Shown one piece after another: positions 44,501 through 55,841 of a DNA stretch of 64,000 bases. The stretch lies in the NCBI GenBank assembly GCA_973895155.1, contig OZ316899.1, positions 7,750,001 through 7,814,000 of the forward strand, written 5' to 3'. Below the pieces are notes generated by a model. It was not told where the DNA came from. It searched no databases and saw only the letters and a list, made by a program, of their open reading frames with translations. How positions within the stretch are numbered: the stretch's first letter is position 1; every line of letters starts with the position of its first letter. A program made the translations under genes and the position numbers. Source of the DNA: Marsupella aquatica (lineage: Eukaryota > Marchantiophyta).

Positions 44501-45624
44501 GCCACAGGTTCCCAGACTGTCGGCTGGTCCTTTGGGAGTTCCTTGGGTTCCTTTATTACGGATGGAATCTCGGGGCTCCAGGTAACCTTTTTCTTTGCGG
44601 GAGGAGTGACGGTCTGAGTAGCGTTTTCCTCGGGTATACCGGGTAAGGCCAGCCGGCCAACTGCCTTCGTAGGGCTCACCCTGCCGGGGAATGCTCCGCC
44701 CATTGCCGCATCATCTCCTTCTGGTTTCCCGGGTGCTTCGATTTGGGCCGCTGGTCTGGGCTGGTTCAGAATATGGGCTTCTCGGACGGCATTTACCCCG
44801 AAGACTTCCTCTTCATCCAGGCGAGAGATTAACTCCACCATATTCACCTCTTCTTCTGAGATGTCCTCCTCCGAGTCATATTCTTCGGGTCCCTGGGGCG
44901 TCTCGCCCTGGTAGTCTTCTTCCTTCCAGGACACCGTCGTAGTCGGGTTACCGAATCGTAATTCCTTCCTTCCCCAGTCGGTAACGACTCAGGCACCGTA
45001 TAACCAGGGTCTGCCCAGCAGTACTGGATAAGAAGAGGGTCGGAAGGGTCGCATCATCAGGTAATTTAGAAAGAACTTGAGGCCTCCAATCCACGTGGAT
45101 ATCTTGGTTAACGTCCCCAGTGGCATGATCCTGGCGCCGTTTGCTAACCGAATGGCGCGCGCCGTGGGTTGATAAGATGTATATCCCAACCTTACGGAAG
45201 TGTCCTCTGTCATGATGTTTACACCGGACCCGCCGTCTATCGGTACAAACTGAACAGTACAGCCCGCTATCTCGATAGAGACTTCCGGCGCTCCTAAGTC
45301 CTGGTAAATCATCATACAGTCGGCTAAGGTGCTTACCCGAGGTAGCCGTCGCCTCCTCTTTCCTATCAGCATCTCCTTGAGTTGTTGCCTATACTTCGGG
45401 TTATCCTGCAATAGTTGTCCGACAGTGGCTGTGGCTGCACAGTTCTGAATATCCTTTTTGATGTCGTATTGGTTAGACGGTGGGGTCGCAGATTTTACTG
45501 CTTCTGCTCCCTTGACTTCAGTTTGCAAGGCAGTCTCAGCTTCCTCGGCTTCTTCGGCCGCCTTAGCATTGGCAATATCCTTCTTAATGGCTTTCTCGTG
45601 CTCTTGGGCTTCGTAGGCTTCCAA
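41527..45624 (-). pseudogene. pol region of element 2 gag-pol
   Basis: One frame with gag. Up to 44989 it encodes the gag-pol linker and aspartic protease (IDGGSGVNIMTE). A TGA at 44989-44991 (Arg expected) interrupts it; then 1,135 codons are open from 44934. These contain RT (FLDGYSGYNQ, FIDDF), RNase H (YVDVSGF), and the integrase HHCC finger and D, D, E (GIDYIGPF, VSDRGTHF, NGLAERANG), ending with a GPF-type module. The end lies inside the LTR, as in element 1. Close to element 1 pol throughout. Confidence 0.92.
41575..41587 (-). promoter_or_regulatory. Polypurine tract candidate, element 2
   Basis: Sense strand AAGTAGGGAGCTA directly before the LTR TG; one difference from element 1. Confidence 0.55.
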
Positions 45625-45678
45625 TTGCTTTTTGACCAGTTCCTCTACTCGTGGGTAGAATAACTTCGGGTTATCCCG

Positions 45679-47535
45679 CTAGTAGTCTTCCAGCTCGTCT
45701 GGTTCCATTGGACTATTCTTGTCTGCGACCGCCTCTTTCTACTGGGCATCCTTCCGATCTCGTTCTTTGTACTTATCCTTCTTGCGGGATGATCGGGTAG
45801 AAACGCGATAGCACTCGTCGTCCGCGTGCGTTCCCGTTTGCTCGACTGCCTCTATGAGATCGATCCATTCGGTGGAGTCGTCCTGCCATTCCATTGTTAC
45901 CATTTGTACTACTGCATCCGTAATTGGTGGGGCCGCAGGTTGAGCAGCTCTGACGGCGCCGGCCTTCGCGGCTAGCACCAAGGGGCAGTTTGACGTGGAA
46001 TGTGCTTCGGTTCGACAGACCTGGCACAATGGAAGCGCTCTCCCATCCCCTTGCTTCCTTTGCTCCGTGCACTCTCGGGCAAAGTGACCAGGTTTCTCGC
46101 AATTATAGCAAACCGGGGTCCACCAAACTCCGGGTTTAGGTGGGATACTTGGATTGCTGACCATCTGGGGGCCACGCCCATTTACCGGATACGGATAAGG
46201 GGTATGGAACCCTGGATTGTGGCCGCTTAGGGTGCGAGGTCCCGTCATACTCATCTGGAACACCGCCTCACCTGGATCCTCGAAGAAGTACTCCATCGTG
46301 CATCCCTCTGGCTCGGACTGTCCGGGCTCCAACTCCATCTGGTGCACGCGAGTGTTCCATCTTGGACATTCTTGCACCACATGTCCCGACTGATAACACT
46401 TGGAGCACCAAGCATGCGCTCGGATTTCCGGTGGTTTCTTCTTGTCCGGAGGTTTTTCCGCCAAGTGCACCGATAGTGCCTTCAACCGGTCTGTGATTTC
46501 GTTCAGCTTTTCTACCTCCGCAGCCTTTGGGTCCGTGGTGATGACTTTGGCTCGCGGTTTATGTTTACCCGTATCTGACCGTGATCCCTTCTTTCTTCTG
46601 TGGTCTCGAGACTCTGACTCGGTCTCGCTGGAGGATGAGCCAGTTGACGTCGGGCTACTGGACAGGGAATTACTAGACTCTGAATCAGAGTCTGACGAAG
46701 AGCTGGTCCGGCCCTTCTTCTTATGTCGTCGTTTCTTCTTCCTCTTCTTCTCGTCGTACTCAGAGTCAGAGTCGCTGAAGGTATGATACCTCCTGCTCTT
46801 CTTATGTTTGGTCCTCCTATTAAGCTGAGAGGCGTAGTGCGATTCCCTGAAGGATTCGGCACTATCAATTGCTTGTTGTAGAGTGGTGGTCTTCTTTTCT
46901 AGCACCGAGAACGCCATCCTCTGGGGTAGCACGTGGACGAACCATTTCCTCAGCAGAGAGTCATCTGGCTTAGGCCGAATCTTGGCGGCAACCTTCTGGA
47001 ACCGCTGCAGAAATTTGCGAAGTGAGTCATGCTTACCCATTTGCATTCGCCCGATTTCTGACAGGGCCCGAGATTCGATCCTGACGGGCCGAAATTCTTG
47101 CAAGAATGCCGTTTGGAACTGGCCCCATGTACAACCCGGGGGTTGTAAGTTATACCACGGGCGCGCTTCTCCTCGTAGTACGCCTGGAAGAATGGTTAGC
47201 TTAATGGCTTCCTCACCATTCGCCTTGGCCGTGGCCTCGAACTCAGCTATCCATTCATCAGGGTCGTCTATGGGTCGTCCCTTAAAGGGTCGATAGTGAA
47301 ACCGGGATCGCTGCGACACGTTCTGAGCCGCAGGGGGCTACAACGCACCTGGTACCTGCGGGGCTGGTGGAACCGGTGGAGTTCCTCCCGCGATCGGTGC
47401 TTGGGTACCCATCACAACACGCGATCCTGCTTGGGAAGCCAAGCTCCCCGCTTCGCCGGTCGCGGTATTCTCTTCCAACCTTGATGCTCCGTCCGGTTGT
47501 TGTAAATACGCAGAACGTGATCGGGTAAGGGGCAT
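45679..47535 (-). pseudogene. gag region of element 2 gag-pol
   Basis: Starts MPLTRSRSAYL at 47535. Stops at 47338-47340, 45739-45741 and 45679-45681; otherwise open in one frame. It has the retrotransposon-gag core (YRPFKGR to IGRMQMGKHDSLRKFLQRF), a Ser/Lys/Arg-rich linker, and three zinc knuckles (CSKCYQSGHVVQEC, CYNCEKPGHFAREC, CQVCRTEAHSTSNC). Gag coats and packages the element RNA. Confidence 0.9.
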
Positions 47536-47612
47536 GCCCCTTCCTTCACGTCGAGTACAAAATCAAAAGTTACTAGCTCACTACACGGCTCCACTCGTAA
47601 GGCAAAATGAGT

Positions 47613-47632
47613 GCCCCCTCCATCTAGCGCCA
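47613..47632 (-). promoter_or_regulatory. Primer-binding site candidate, element 2
   Basis: The same TGGCGCTAGATGGAGGGGGC as in elements 1 and 3, 17 nt from the LTR at 47650. Confidence 0.6.
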
Positions 47633-47821
47633 AAAAACCGGTCGCCGTATGTCGCACCCCTACCCTGGGCCTTAAATCCGGGTTAGTGTCGTGGTGCGAC
47701 CTCGACCACCAGTAGGGGTGAGGGTTCGGGCAAGGAGGTGTGTAGTGACCTTCAATAGCCCTAAGTCGGGCTAAGCCGCTATACTTACTGGTATAACACT
47801 CGCATAATTCATACTTGTCAT

Positions 47822-47848
47822 AGGTATATTTATTTTCCACCGCTGGAA
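47822..47848 (-). ncRNA. Conserved LTR hairpin, element 2 right LTR
   Basis: Identical to 37910-37936: TTCCA/TGGAA stem, GCGG loop, AATAAATATACC tail. Confidence 0.65.
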
Positions 47849-48632
47849 TTTTCCCTCAGTTAGTGACGCGGACTAACTCCCGACTTGGGGCTTTTCAAGC
47901 CATCGACGTGACAGGACCTTGTGACATGCAATGAGCGGCAATCCCTACCATTAGTCCGCACCCGGTACGTCCCTTAAAATGGCGCCTTTGCCCGGACAAA
48001 GCATACACACAACACCAGTTACTCTCATAAACATTAAGGGGAAAAGACTACATTTACTCAGCAAAGCATCAGTTTACATGGTTGACTCGACTTCAAAGGG
48101 GGTCAGCAGGCCCAACGGCAGTCGATGCCCAGTCTCTACGAGGCCCTGCCTCGCACTTGCCCAGCAAGCTCGACTCTGGCTCTCACTCCTTGGTACGCTC
48201 TGACCCTACTCAGGCCGGGACTCCCCGTGCCTCGCCTTTCTTCTGCTGAGATAACTAAGCCTTCTCCCGCTTCCCATCGCGGAAGGGGAAGCCTAAATAC
48301 TACCATAGCGGAAGAGAACTGGAGGATACTACCTTCCGGGGTACTACCTACTGACTAACTAACTGCTGACTACCGGTCGCGCTGCACTGACCGGTTGACC
48401 GTCGACTATGAGTGTGCCAACCGGAATGGCAGCGGCCAAGCCTACTGACAAACTCTAGTCCGTTGATGGACTCAATCCTACGTTGGCTGATCCTAACTGA
48501 CCAGCCCTAATTCTTCCTACTGCCGCTAATCGGCGCCTAATGACAGTCATTCTGTTGTTACGCCTAACTAAAAGATGCCGCTGACTTAACCGCTTCGCGC
48601 GGCGTCTGCTTCTACCCTTCGCTAACTACCCC

Positions 48633-51080
48633 TTACGTGTGTGCAGTGGTTGGACCAGGGCTGGTCCCCTTGTCGGGGCGAGACCTCGAGCCGCCTTGAT
48701 CAGAGGTGGGCCCAGGTTTTCCCCGTTGGAGGACGAGCAGGGTGACGCGGTCCTGCAAAGCCTTGTTGTCCCGTAATGCTTCCTCCGCCTTGTTTGCAGC
48801 TTCGTCGGCTTCAGTCTGGAGCCACGCCACCTCCAAGTTGAGCTGGTCGATGGCGTCGCGATGGACCTGGTCCTGCGCTAGCAATTTATCTCGTTCGGCG
48901 GAGAGACTAGCCACCTGCTGTGCTGCCTACAGGAATTGTTTGTTGAGGTCGGTCAGGCTGGTAACCTGAGCCGAAGATTCTGAGCATAATTGAAGCACGG
49001 TGTCGTCCAGCTTCTTGAGTTCGGCCTGCGCTCCGCTTAACTCCTGGGTTAGTCCGTCCCTCTGTTCGACAGTGCGGACTAAATCCTTGCGGCGGGTCGT
49101 TGCCTCCTCCTCGAGGTGCTCTACCAGCATCTGGAGACGCCCGATCTCATTCCCCTTCGCCATGAGTTCTTCTTCCAAGCGGCTGACGATCCGTGGTTGG
49201 TGCTCTAACATGAAGAAGGCTGGCTGAAAGTACGCAGAGACTTGTTGTCCGATGTATGTCGCCAACTCCCCAGACATAGTCTGGCTAAACTTCTGGACCA
49301 GGTCGTAGGCCATGGTCCCCGGGGCTACTTGGTAGTCCTCCATCCTCTCGGGTACCGGTGGTTCCTCGGCAGGGGCAACGAGCTCCTCCGTAGTCAGCGC
49401 TGGGGAGGGGAAGGTTTCTTCAGGTGGTGGAGGGATTGGGGGTGGTTGTACTGCAGGTAGCGGAGGCTCAACGGAAGGAGGCGGTGGAATTTCCACAGGG
49501 GGCGGTTGCGGAGTATTAGTCAGGGCTTCCGGCTCGGGGTTTGTCCGAGGGACAGTAGTCCGCGTAGTCGGGGTTGCCTCCTCTGGGGCGGGGGTGACAT
49601 TACCCAGGGCTGAGATGGCCGTATTCTTTCCTCTGGCCTCCCGCCGTGCCTTGTACCAGGCGAGGATAATGACGATATGACTCCCCAAGTAAGTCTTCCC
49701 TCCAATAGCCATACCACCCTGAGCCCGCTTCAGCTCCCCCGAGAATCTTCGGTAGAAGAATTGGGCCCAGTTTCGTCGTTTGTACTGTTCCACCTGCACT
49801 ATCGTGTAGAGGGAAATCTTGGATCGTGGCTCAATCATGTGTAGGGTAGTCTGTATGAAGTTAAGCCGCTCCATACAGGTTAAGTTGGTGCACGCCCCCT
49901 GCTTGTATCCGTTGTCCGTCTTACCCTCGGGTTTGAAGTGCCGTGGCGTATACTCCTTATCCCGAATTTGGATTTCCACCGGCACCGGCCCGGTTGGTAG
50001 GCCGAAAATTTGCGTTAACCGATGCTCCGTGAGTGATAAGGTCTGCCCCGAAACCTTGGTGGTTGACGCATCAATGTCGAAATTGGAGATGAACTCACAA
50101 ATCTCCTTCGGCCCGGCGGCGCACGGCCTCCATAGTAAGTGGGCGAACCGCTCCAACTGATGCTCCTTGAGATAGTCTGCATGTTCGAGTTTCTTGATCG
50201 CGATCCAGACTACCTCGGGGATGCGGATTACCTGTAATAAGTTGGACTTCGGGTTATCCGGGGGCCGTCGGGTCTGGTTGGTCGGGGGGTTTGCCGGGGC
50301 AGGTGCAGGCGCGGCGTCGGTCTGTGTTGATTTGGGGGCCGTCGTAGTCCTTGACCGCTTACGAGGACGCTGTTTGAGTTGCAGACTAGCTCGCTCGGAA
50401 CCCGAAGAACACTCCGCGTTGATTACTGGACGGACTTGGGACTGGTTTGGCGGTACTCCGATGGTCATCGGTTGAGGCGCTGGGGTAGCCCTATCCCAGT
50501 TGAAGGCGTTGGAGCTTTCCCCGAGGAACGTGAGATTACGCGCCGCTTCCCGTTGTCTGCTGATGTCTTCTTGGTGCTTTTCGGCTGCGATCTGCTGGTC
50601 TAGGTACCCCGGAATCTTGTCGAACTCCGCTTGAGTAAGCCGCTGGTTGCCCTTCAGCTTAAAGAACTTAGCTGGAACCTCAAGAATCGCCTCTGCTACC
50701 GATCTAAGCCCTTCCTCGCTGAGATATAGTTCGGTGATGTAGTCTCGCAGCTCGTTATAGCTAGAATCCCTGGTGATGGCTGTCCTTTTGCAATTAACCA
50801 GTGCTACCTTGGTTACCAGCTTCGCGTACCTTCGTTCGTAAGCGGCTTTCTCGGGGCAAGAGTACCAGTAAGTCTCGGAGAACTTAGCACCTACCTTGCC
50901 AAACAAGGTCCAAAATCCCAAGGCTGTGAGGGTCATACTAACCTCGTAGTCCGGTTCGTTGCGTCCACGTTCCCACCTGGCTGGTCCTTTCTCGCGGAGG
51001 CCTCGCTCGTCCTGACTAAATCTTGCCACATTCTGCTCTTCTCCCTCGATAATTTCCTCGTAAAGGTCGACTGGATTCAA
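48633..51080 (-). CDS. LTR-embedded ORF of element 2 (717 aa to a TAG, then open again)
   Basis: From ATG 51080, open to TAG 48927-48929, then open in the same frame to 48633 (another 93 codons of coiled coil ending in a basic tail). The same TAG is in the left LTR (39015-39017). Because both LTRs are copied from one template, the TAG was already in the parent element. The N-terminal globular part (to about 170) is followed by a basic linker. The central domain (about residues 270-460) has LSLTEHRLTQIFGLPTG, NGYKQGACTNLTCMERLNF, HMIEPRSKISLYTIVQVEQY and IGGKTYLGSHIVIILAWYK. A Pro-rich linker (about 480-570) and heptad coiled coil follow. The plan is the same as the element 1 LTR ORF. Confidence 0.85.
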
Positions 51081-51162
51081 TCAAAAAGGCGAGCGGATGG
51101 CAGCGTCCGTGAATTCCAAAAAGGTAAACGTGAGCGAATGGCCCACAGTGCCATCGGCTCCT

Positions 51163-51170
51163 CTCTTATG
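51163..51170 (-). promoter_or_regulatory. Weak TATA-like site upstream of the element 2 LTR ORF
   Basis: CATAAGAG on the minus strand about 85 bp before the ATG, at the place where element 1 has TATAAAAG. Poor match. Confidence 0.25.
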
Positions 51171-51487
51171 GGGGTGCCCGGACGAGCCCGAGCGTGAGAA
51201 GGTCAGGCCGTTTGGTCATTGATAACGAGCTGAAGTCGGCGTCTCGGTCCAAGCGTGATTCTTCTAACTGATTTTTACTCCGCTGCCGCCATCGTACCTC
51301 GGTCGCGCGTAATAATCCCTTTCCTGAACTCGTAATTATTCGGTTATCTTAACCTACTCCTAATCTAATCATAATGGCAACTTGACGGCTATACGTGCTA
51401 TTCTACGCTATGGCTACGGTCCTAATGACCGTATAAGTCCTAATCTACGACCTGGGTTCGGTCAAGTGACACGTTACCCGTGTCACA

Positions 51488-51492
51488 GATTT
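51488..51492. repeat. Target site duplication of element 2, right copy
   Basis: GATTT; partner GATTC at 37733-37737. Confidence 0.75.
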
Positions 51493-52440
51493 CCACCGGC
51501 CTGACATTGTTTTGGTAACCAGACCAAAGAAGAGGAAGTTCAGGGGGATTGCAAATAGGGATGCAAACTTTGAAAGCTAGGATGCTGAAGTTGTGGATCT
51601 GTCGTCCGATGGCTCTCGTGGCTCGGGCAAACCAGATGTTGTCATTGTGGAACCCCGAAGGACGAGGTCAACCCCACGTCCGGAGCCCGTGAGAAGACGT
51701 GTTCAGGAAAGTGATTTGGTTCCAGGCATGTTCTTTTTGGCTCGCATCTCAACGATTGGTAAGAGTCCCGGTTGTCGAGGTGCATTCAAAGGCAAGGAAC
51801 AGGGAGTATGTGCTCAATTTATTAGAGAGGTAGGACTAAAAGTAAGCGGATTAGGCGTTGTCGGTATCTGTTGGCTGGCTGGGAGTAAATTTAACGAACC
51901 AGGTGTTCCATATCCGTATTGGTTTTGCCCAAACAACCAGTGTTGCACAAAATCATCTTTGCCATTTATTACCGGTGTTTTACCACCACTGCCTTCAAAG
52001 TTTCCTGTCTCTTGTGGAACTAATCTTACATAAGAAGAGGTTCTGTACTTGCACAACAATGGAGTGGACGTCATTTTTGGTGAAGATGTTATGAATGAAT
52101 TGGTGAGTGCTGGCGACATCATAATGGATTTGAACACATACCCAGAGCGGATAGATCCTACAATGCCTAATGAGCGTGGTACTCGACGCAATGGCCAGGC
52201 AAGGCAAAGGAGGTCAGACACCTCCAAGTACGCTGCCACACGTATTCATAATTCTAAGACCGAGGCAATTGTGTGCACATCAATGAGGAGAATCAAAACA
52301 GGGAATGCTACAGGCGTGAGGCTCATGGTGAACAACACTTGCAGGGGCCAAACTTCAATACATTGCGTACAGATCTGTGTCTTCCCAAGTTGCTCCTGCA
52401 AGGATTTCATGTACAGGAGTCTATGGGAAGTCCTAGGGTT
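51493..52440 (+). pseudogene. C-terminal part of the MULE transposase
   Basis: Continues the frame from 37737. TAG near 51578, then open to 52033 (SDLVPGMFFLARISTIGKS and onwards). A frameshift near 52033 leads to the frame 52049-52440, with VDVIFGEDVMNELV and CVQICVFPSCSCKDF, which resembles the first half of a SWIM zinc finger (CxC...CxH) found after the catalytic core in many MULE transposases. The second half is not seen; the sequence runs into TTTAGGG repeats. Confidence 0.6.
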
Positions 52441-52930
52441 TAGGGTTTAGGAAAAATGACCAACCAATCTTGACTTTGAGGTCGACAAACTTGTATCAAA
52501 TGCCGGTATTGTCTGATCTAGGCGACCTCCGCCAACATGAACAGGTTTCCTTCCTCATTGTATCTCGGAGACCCTCGCAGACATTGTATTACTGAGACCC
52601 TTGCTGATATTTTGGAGACCCTCGCCGACATTGTATTTTGGAGACCCTCGCCGACATTTACCAAACAGCTGAATAGGGTCACCTGTGTTGGGCCTAGGGT
52701 TTAGGGTTTAGGAAAAATGACCAACCAATCTTGACTTTGAGGTCGGCAAACTTGTATCAAATGCCGGTATTGTCTGATCTGGGCGACCTCCGCCGACATG
52801 AACAGGTTTCCTTCCTCATTGTATCTTGGAGACCCTCACCAACATTGTATTTCAGAGACCCTCGCCGACATTTACCAAACAGCCAAATAGGGTCACTTGT
52901 TTTGGGCCTAGGGTTTAGGGTTTAGGATAA
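52431..52930. repeat. Two tandem copies of a TTTAGGG-led palindrome unit
   Basis: Each copy starts with CCTAGGGTTTAGGGTTTAGG (52431 and 52691 areas), followed by nearly identical sequence and several GAGACCCTCGCCGACA words. The copies are 200-260 bp because one lacks internal palindromes. A third TTTAGGG tract ends the block near 52926. Confidence 0.8.
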
Positions 52931-53073
52931 ATGACCGTTTTATGTGACCGATATTATGTATCCGTTGTCCTTGTCAGTTTAGTGTTTAGGGTTTGCTATG
53001 GACAGGGTCACAATAGGAGGGTAGACCATCGGCCCGCTCTCAGATTAGGCATTTTTTTTGTTACAAACTTACT

Positions 53074-53736
53074 ATGGATCACGGCGTAGGCGAACGTGAG
53101 CTTTTGATTGATAGGACACAACAAAAACTTAGATTGGAATTGCGGACGCTTCTGGCTAGTAAGGAACAAGACCGTGCTCGCATTTGGAATCCTCGTTATC
53201 CCCTACGATGTCACCCTCCAGTAAGTAACTTGATTCCAGGGTTGCCTAATGAGGTTGTGGAGTTGCACATTTGGCCCCGGATTCGGTCAATGCTCCAAGG
53301 TGTTGCAGTTTTGGATCCAGTTCGGGATGGTCATCATCCAGTGAAGACTCTCTTCCTGACGATGCGATCAGTTGCTCATATCAACAGGAAATGGAGACAT
53401 TTGATAACAAACTCCATACTATGGGCTGCAATGACTACAGCTATAGCGTTTTGTCGCGTAAGATGGCCTACAGTGACCCCTTTGTTCTTTCGAGATTCAG
53501 TGAGAGCGTTCCCACCGATCAATGTTTGGAGTCGGTTGTCTGATAGTATCTTAAATGAAAGGATCGATTCTTGGTTGTTATGTGCTTCAGAGGAAGTGGA
53601 CTGCTACCTCTCCGTATATGGTCTTGAGCAAGCGCAAGTAGAGTCTTGGAAAAGGACTCGTGTTGATAACTGGTACATTGAACAGGTTCAAGAAAGACTT
53701 GATAATGGTGTTCCTGTTAATCGTGACAATTTTTAG
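53074..53736 (+). CDS. F-box-like ORF 1 in the MULE (220 aa)
   Basis: Intact single-exon frame from ATG 53074 to TAG 53734-53736. After a helical N-terminus (about 50 residues), residues about 55-110 read IPGLPNEVVELHIWPRI, then VAHINRKWRHLITNSILWAAM. This is the pattern of an F-box (LP.e....Il..L ... v...W..l..s..lW). F-box proteins recruit targets to SCF ubiquitin ligases. No repeat domain follows; the C-terminal 110 residues are helical. A diverged second copy lies 600 bp downstream. The F-box call is by motif only and could be wrong. Confidence 0.55.
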   Translation: MDHGVGERELLIDRTQQKLRLELRTLLASKEQDRARIWNPRYPLRCHPPVSNLIPGLPNEVVELHIWPRIRSMLQGVAVLDPVRDGHHPVKTLFLTMRSVAHINRKWRHLITNSILWAAMTTAIAFCRVRWPTVTPLFFRDSVRAFPPINVWSRLSDSILNERIDSWLLCASEEVDCYLSVYGLEQAQVESWKRTRVDNWYIEQVQERLDNGVPVNRDNF

Positions 53737-54331
53737 CGGCATCGACTGAGCACCAATGTGAAAGTTGTTTGCCCACATTGAATGCCATGTCAAATATCAG
53801 CCTGCATTAGTGTAATAGACCAATTAGACCAATTTTGTGTAATAGACCAATTAGAACAATTTTGTACAAAAAAATTTGAATAGTAAAAGTTTAAATTTTT
53901 TGAGCGGAATCTCAGTGCGGTGTTCTCGTTATGTTAGTGACCTCTTCATCATACATAGCAGTACACAATTGTCCTTCTCATGTTGGCGAGAGTCTCTGAG
54001 ATGTGTCTTGGAGAGGTCGTTTACCATCACTTTTGTCCTCGTGAAGTCGGCCAGAGTCTCTGAGATAAGTCTACTATATTGTGTTGACAAATTGGCGGGC
54101 ACAATCCGCAAAATCTCAAAGACCCTCTCTGAGATGGATAACAGATAGGAGACCCCGTAATATATCGAACAGTCCCATAATATTTAGACAATGTTTTTTT
54201 AGTTAATCTGCTCCTAGCAATAAAACCATAAGTTTTGGGCAAAATTTGTGAGGTCAATCATCCATATCACTATTCACTCTTTGGTTGCCTTATCATGGAG
54301 GTCTCCACTTGACACTATTCTCTTGTTCAAC
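53737..54331. other. Spacer between the F-box-like ORFs, with palindrome variants
   Basis: No gene. 53985-54135 holds several GAGAGTCTCTGAGAT/TCTTGGAGAGG words of the MULE motif family. Confidence 0.5.
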
Positions 54332-55060
54332 ATGGAAGGATCCAATGCGCAGAGGTGTTATCATGAGAAGTGCGCTGCACGGCTTGAGAAGTTCAGGACG
54401 ACCGTTACTGAGCTGAAATTGATAGCTTTTTCCGATAAGTTGTCAATATGGAGTTCTCCCGGGAGTTCTGGGGGGGAGCCTATGCATTATCCATTGCGCA
54501 GTCAGGAAGCCCGAAAGCAGAGTCTCATCTCCGGCCTCCCGGATGATCTGACGGAGGGACACATTTGGCCTCTACTTCGAAACAGATTTGAATGTGCAAA
54601 TGCTCATGGCAGAGATGATAATGCTACATTCAACGCAATCAACAACATGCGTGTATTGTCAAGAGTTAGTAGGAAATGGAGATTCCTAATGACTCACTCG
54701 AAGGGATGGGCAGCCATAAAAGTGCTACTGGACATTGTTGAAAATATATCTGAAAATCAACATTGGACTCGACACTCAACCGCGTCCACGTTTTGAGTCC
54801 TCTTGCATCAAATTCCTCCTATTGATGCCCTCGCGATGATGTCACCTATATCATTGAAGTCTTGGGTGGCATATTATGTTTGGAGGACAGAGAGATATGA
54901 GAGGGATCTGTATGACAATTTCTTTGACGAGGATGAGCTTGGAAGGGTCAAGCTATGGGTGGAGAACAGGCTACACACATTGTTGTGGTGTGACGATGTA
55001 GCGAGTTGGGAGAGCAACAATCCCGATAGTGGGTACGGGCTTCATAGTGATGACATTTGA
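54332..55060 (+). pseudogene. F-box-like ORF 2 in the MULE, one stop
   Basis: Start chosen at MEGSNAQ (54332), which aligns with the start of ORF 1; an upstream ATG at 54248 is in frame. Related to ORF 1: ISGLPDDLTEGHIWPLL, VSRVSRKWRFLMTHSKGWAAI, later IPPIDALAMM. A TGA at 54794-54796 lies within the homologous region and the frame continues to 55060, so it is a broken paralogue about 240 codons long. Confidence 0.55.
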
Positions 55061-55841
55061 TCATTTAGGGTTTAGGTTGGTCGCCATTGTTGGTTTAGGT
55101 TTAGTTTAGAAGAATTTATCCTCACCCCTTGTAGTTTTGGTTCAGATTTTGTAACATGGACAAATTTTGTACGAGTTTGTGATTAATAAATTACTTGACA
55201 TTTGCACGACAAACATGTTTGGCACGGTGTTTTTTCAATGTCGGCTACCTCGCCGACATGCAGAACTCAGCTTGGGTCTCTGAGATGAATCTTGGTCAGA
55301 TCTTGGCGGCCTTCTCCGAGATATACTGGGGTACGTCAAATCACTGGATGTACGTCAGATCGCCAATGTCGACCACCTCGCTGACATGCAAAACTCGGCA
55401 AGGGTCTTTGAGATGATACTCGGCCAGATCTTGGCGGCCTTCTCCGAGATATGCTCGCGTACGTCACATTGCTGGACGTACGTCAGATCGCAAATGACAT
55501 GCAACACTCAGCGAGGGTCTCTGACATATTTTGCGATTTTGAGCAGACAACTTTGTTTTGAGCACGTAGCTTTGTGAAGTTGGCGACCCTCGCCGAGATC
55601 TTTTCCCAACACGAAACAGCCAAGCGTAGCGCCTAACCCACCAAGGAGAGACAATGTATGAAGTTTCCAAAACAATTATAGTAAAGATCAAGTCGGCGGT
55701 CTCGCTGACATTCTAATTTGGTCGCATTAATGTGTACAAAAAGGACATATTGGGTCCGCTTGAATGATTTTATGATGTTGGCGAGTACGCCGACATATCC
55801 TTGCCAATGTCAGAGACCTCGCCCACATCCCCTCACTATGG
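55061..55841. other. Right subterminal region of the MULE with palindrome repeats
   Basis: No gene. 55238-55500 contains two copies of a unit of about 140 bp with CTCGCCGACATGCA, GGGTCTCTGAGAT and GATCTTGGCGGCCTTCTCCG words. 55578-55810 has further CTCGCCGAGATC and CTCGCTGACATT words. Dense motif copies near the end resemble subterminal transposase sites. Confidence 0.65.

Larger units (their letters stand above)
37738..51487 (-). mobile_element. Element 2: Ty3/gypsy retrotransposon in the transposase gene
   Basis: LTRs 37738-41574 (3,837 bp) and 47650-51487 (3,838 bp) start TGTCGC and end GTCACA. The internal region encodes gag and pol on the minus strand, related to element 1 but a distinct family. 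Gag-pol has four in-frame stops. The LTRs are nearly identical; the left LTR has a one-base deletion near 39666 and two private stops in its ORF. The transposase frame continues directly across this insertion. Confidence 0.95.
47650..51487 (-). repeat. Element 2 LTR, right (5') copy
   Basis: 3,838 bp, paired with 37738-41574. Confidence 0.93.
29834..52440 (+). pseudogene. MULE transposase gene, interrupted by LTR5 and element 2
   Basis: Coding parts: 29834-32021 (one TGA, 31325-31327), then after LTR5 36682-37186, an intron 37187-37345, 37346-37737 (TAA near 37453, TGA near 37558), and after element 2 51493-52440 (TAG near 51578, frameshift near 52033). The frame is continuous across both insertions once one copy of each target duplication is dropped. 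Parts: an N-terminal segment of about 100 residues (MASLVIIRSVTGDVV); five 44-residue repeats; a Cys/His region with CSFCRRPPRC and MHVGNHTHP, like WRKY/GCM/FLYWCH-type fingers of MULEs; the catalytic segment with FMADNAPAGWNAI and HWAQSVQRMQKH; and a C-terminal CVFPSCSCKDF resembling a SWIM finger. It would bind the TIRs and cut and join DNA. At least four stops and a frameshift make it inactive. Confidence 0.8.
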
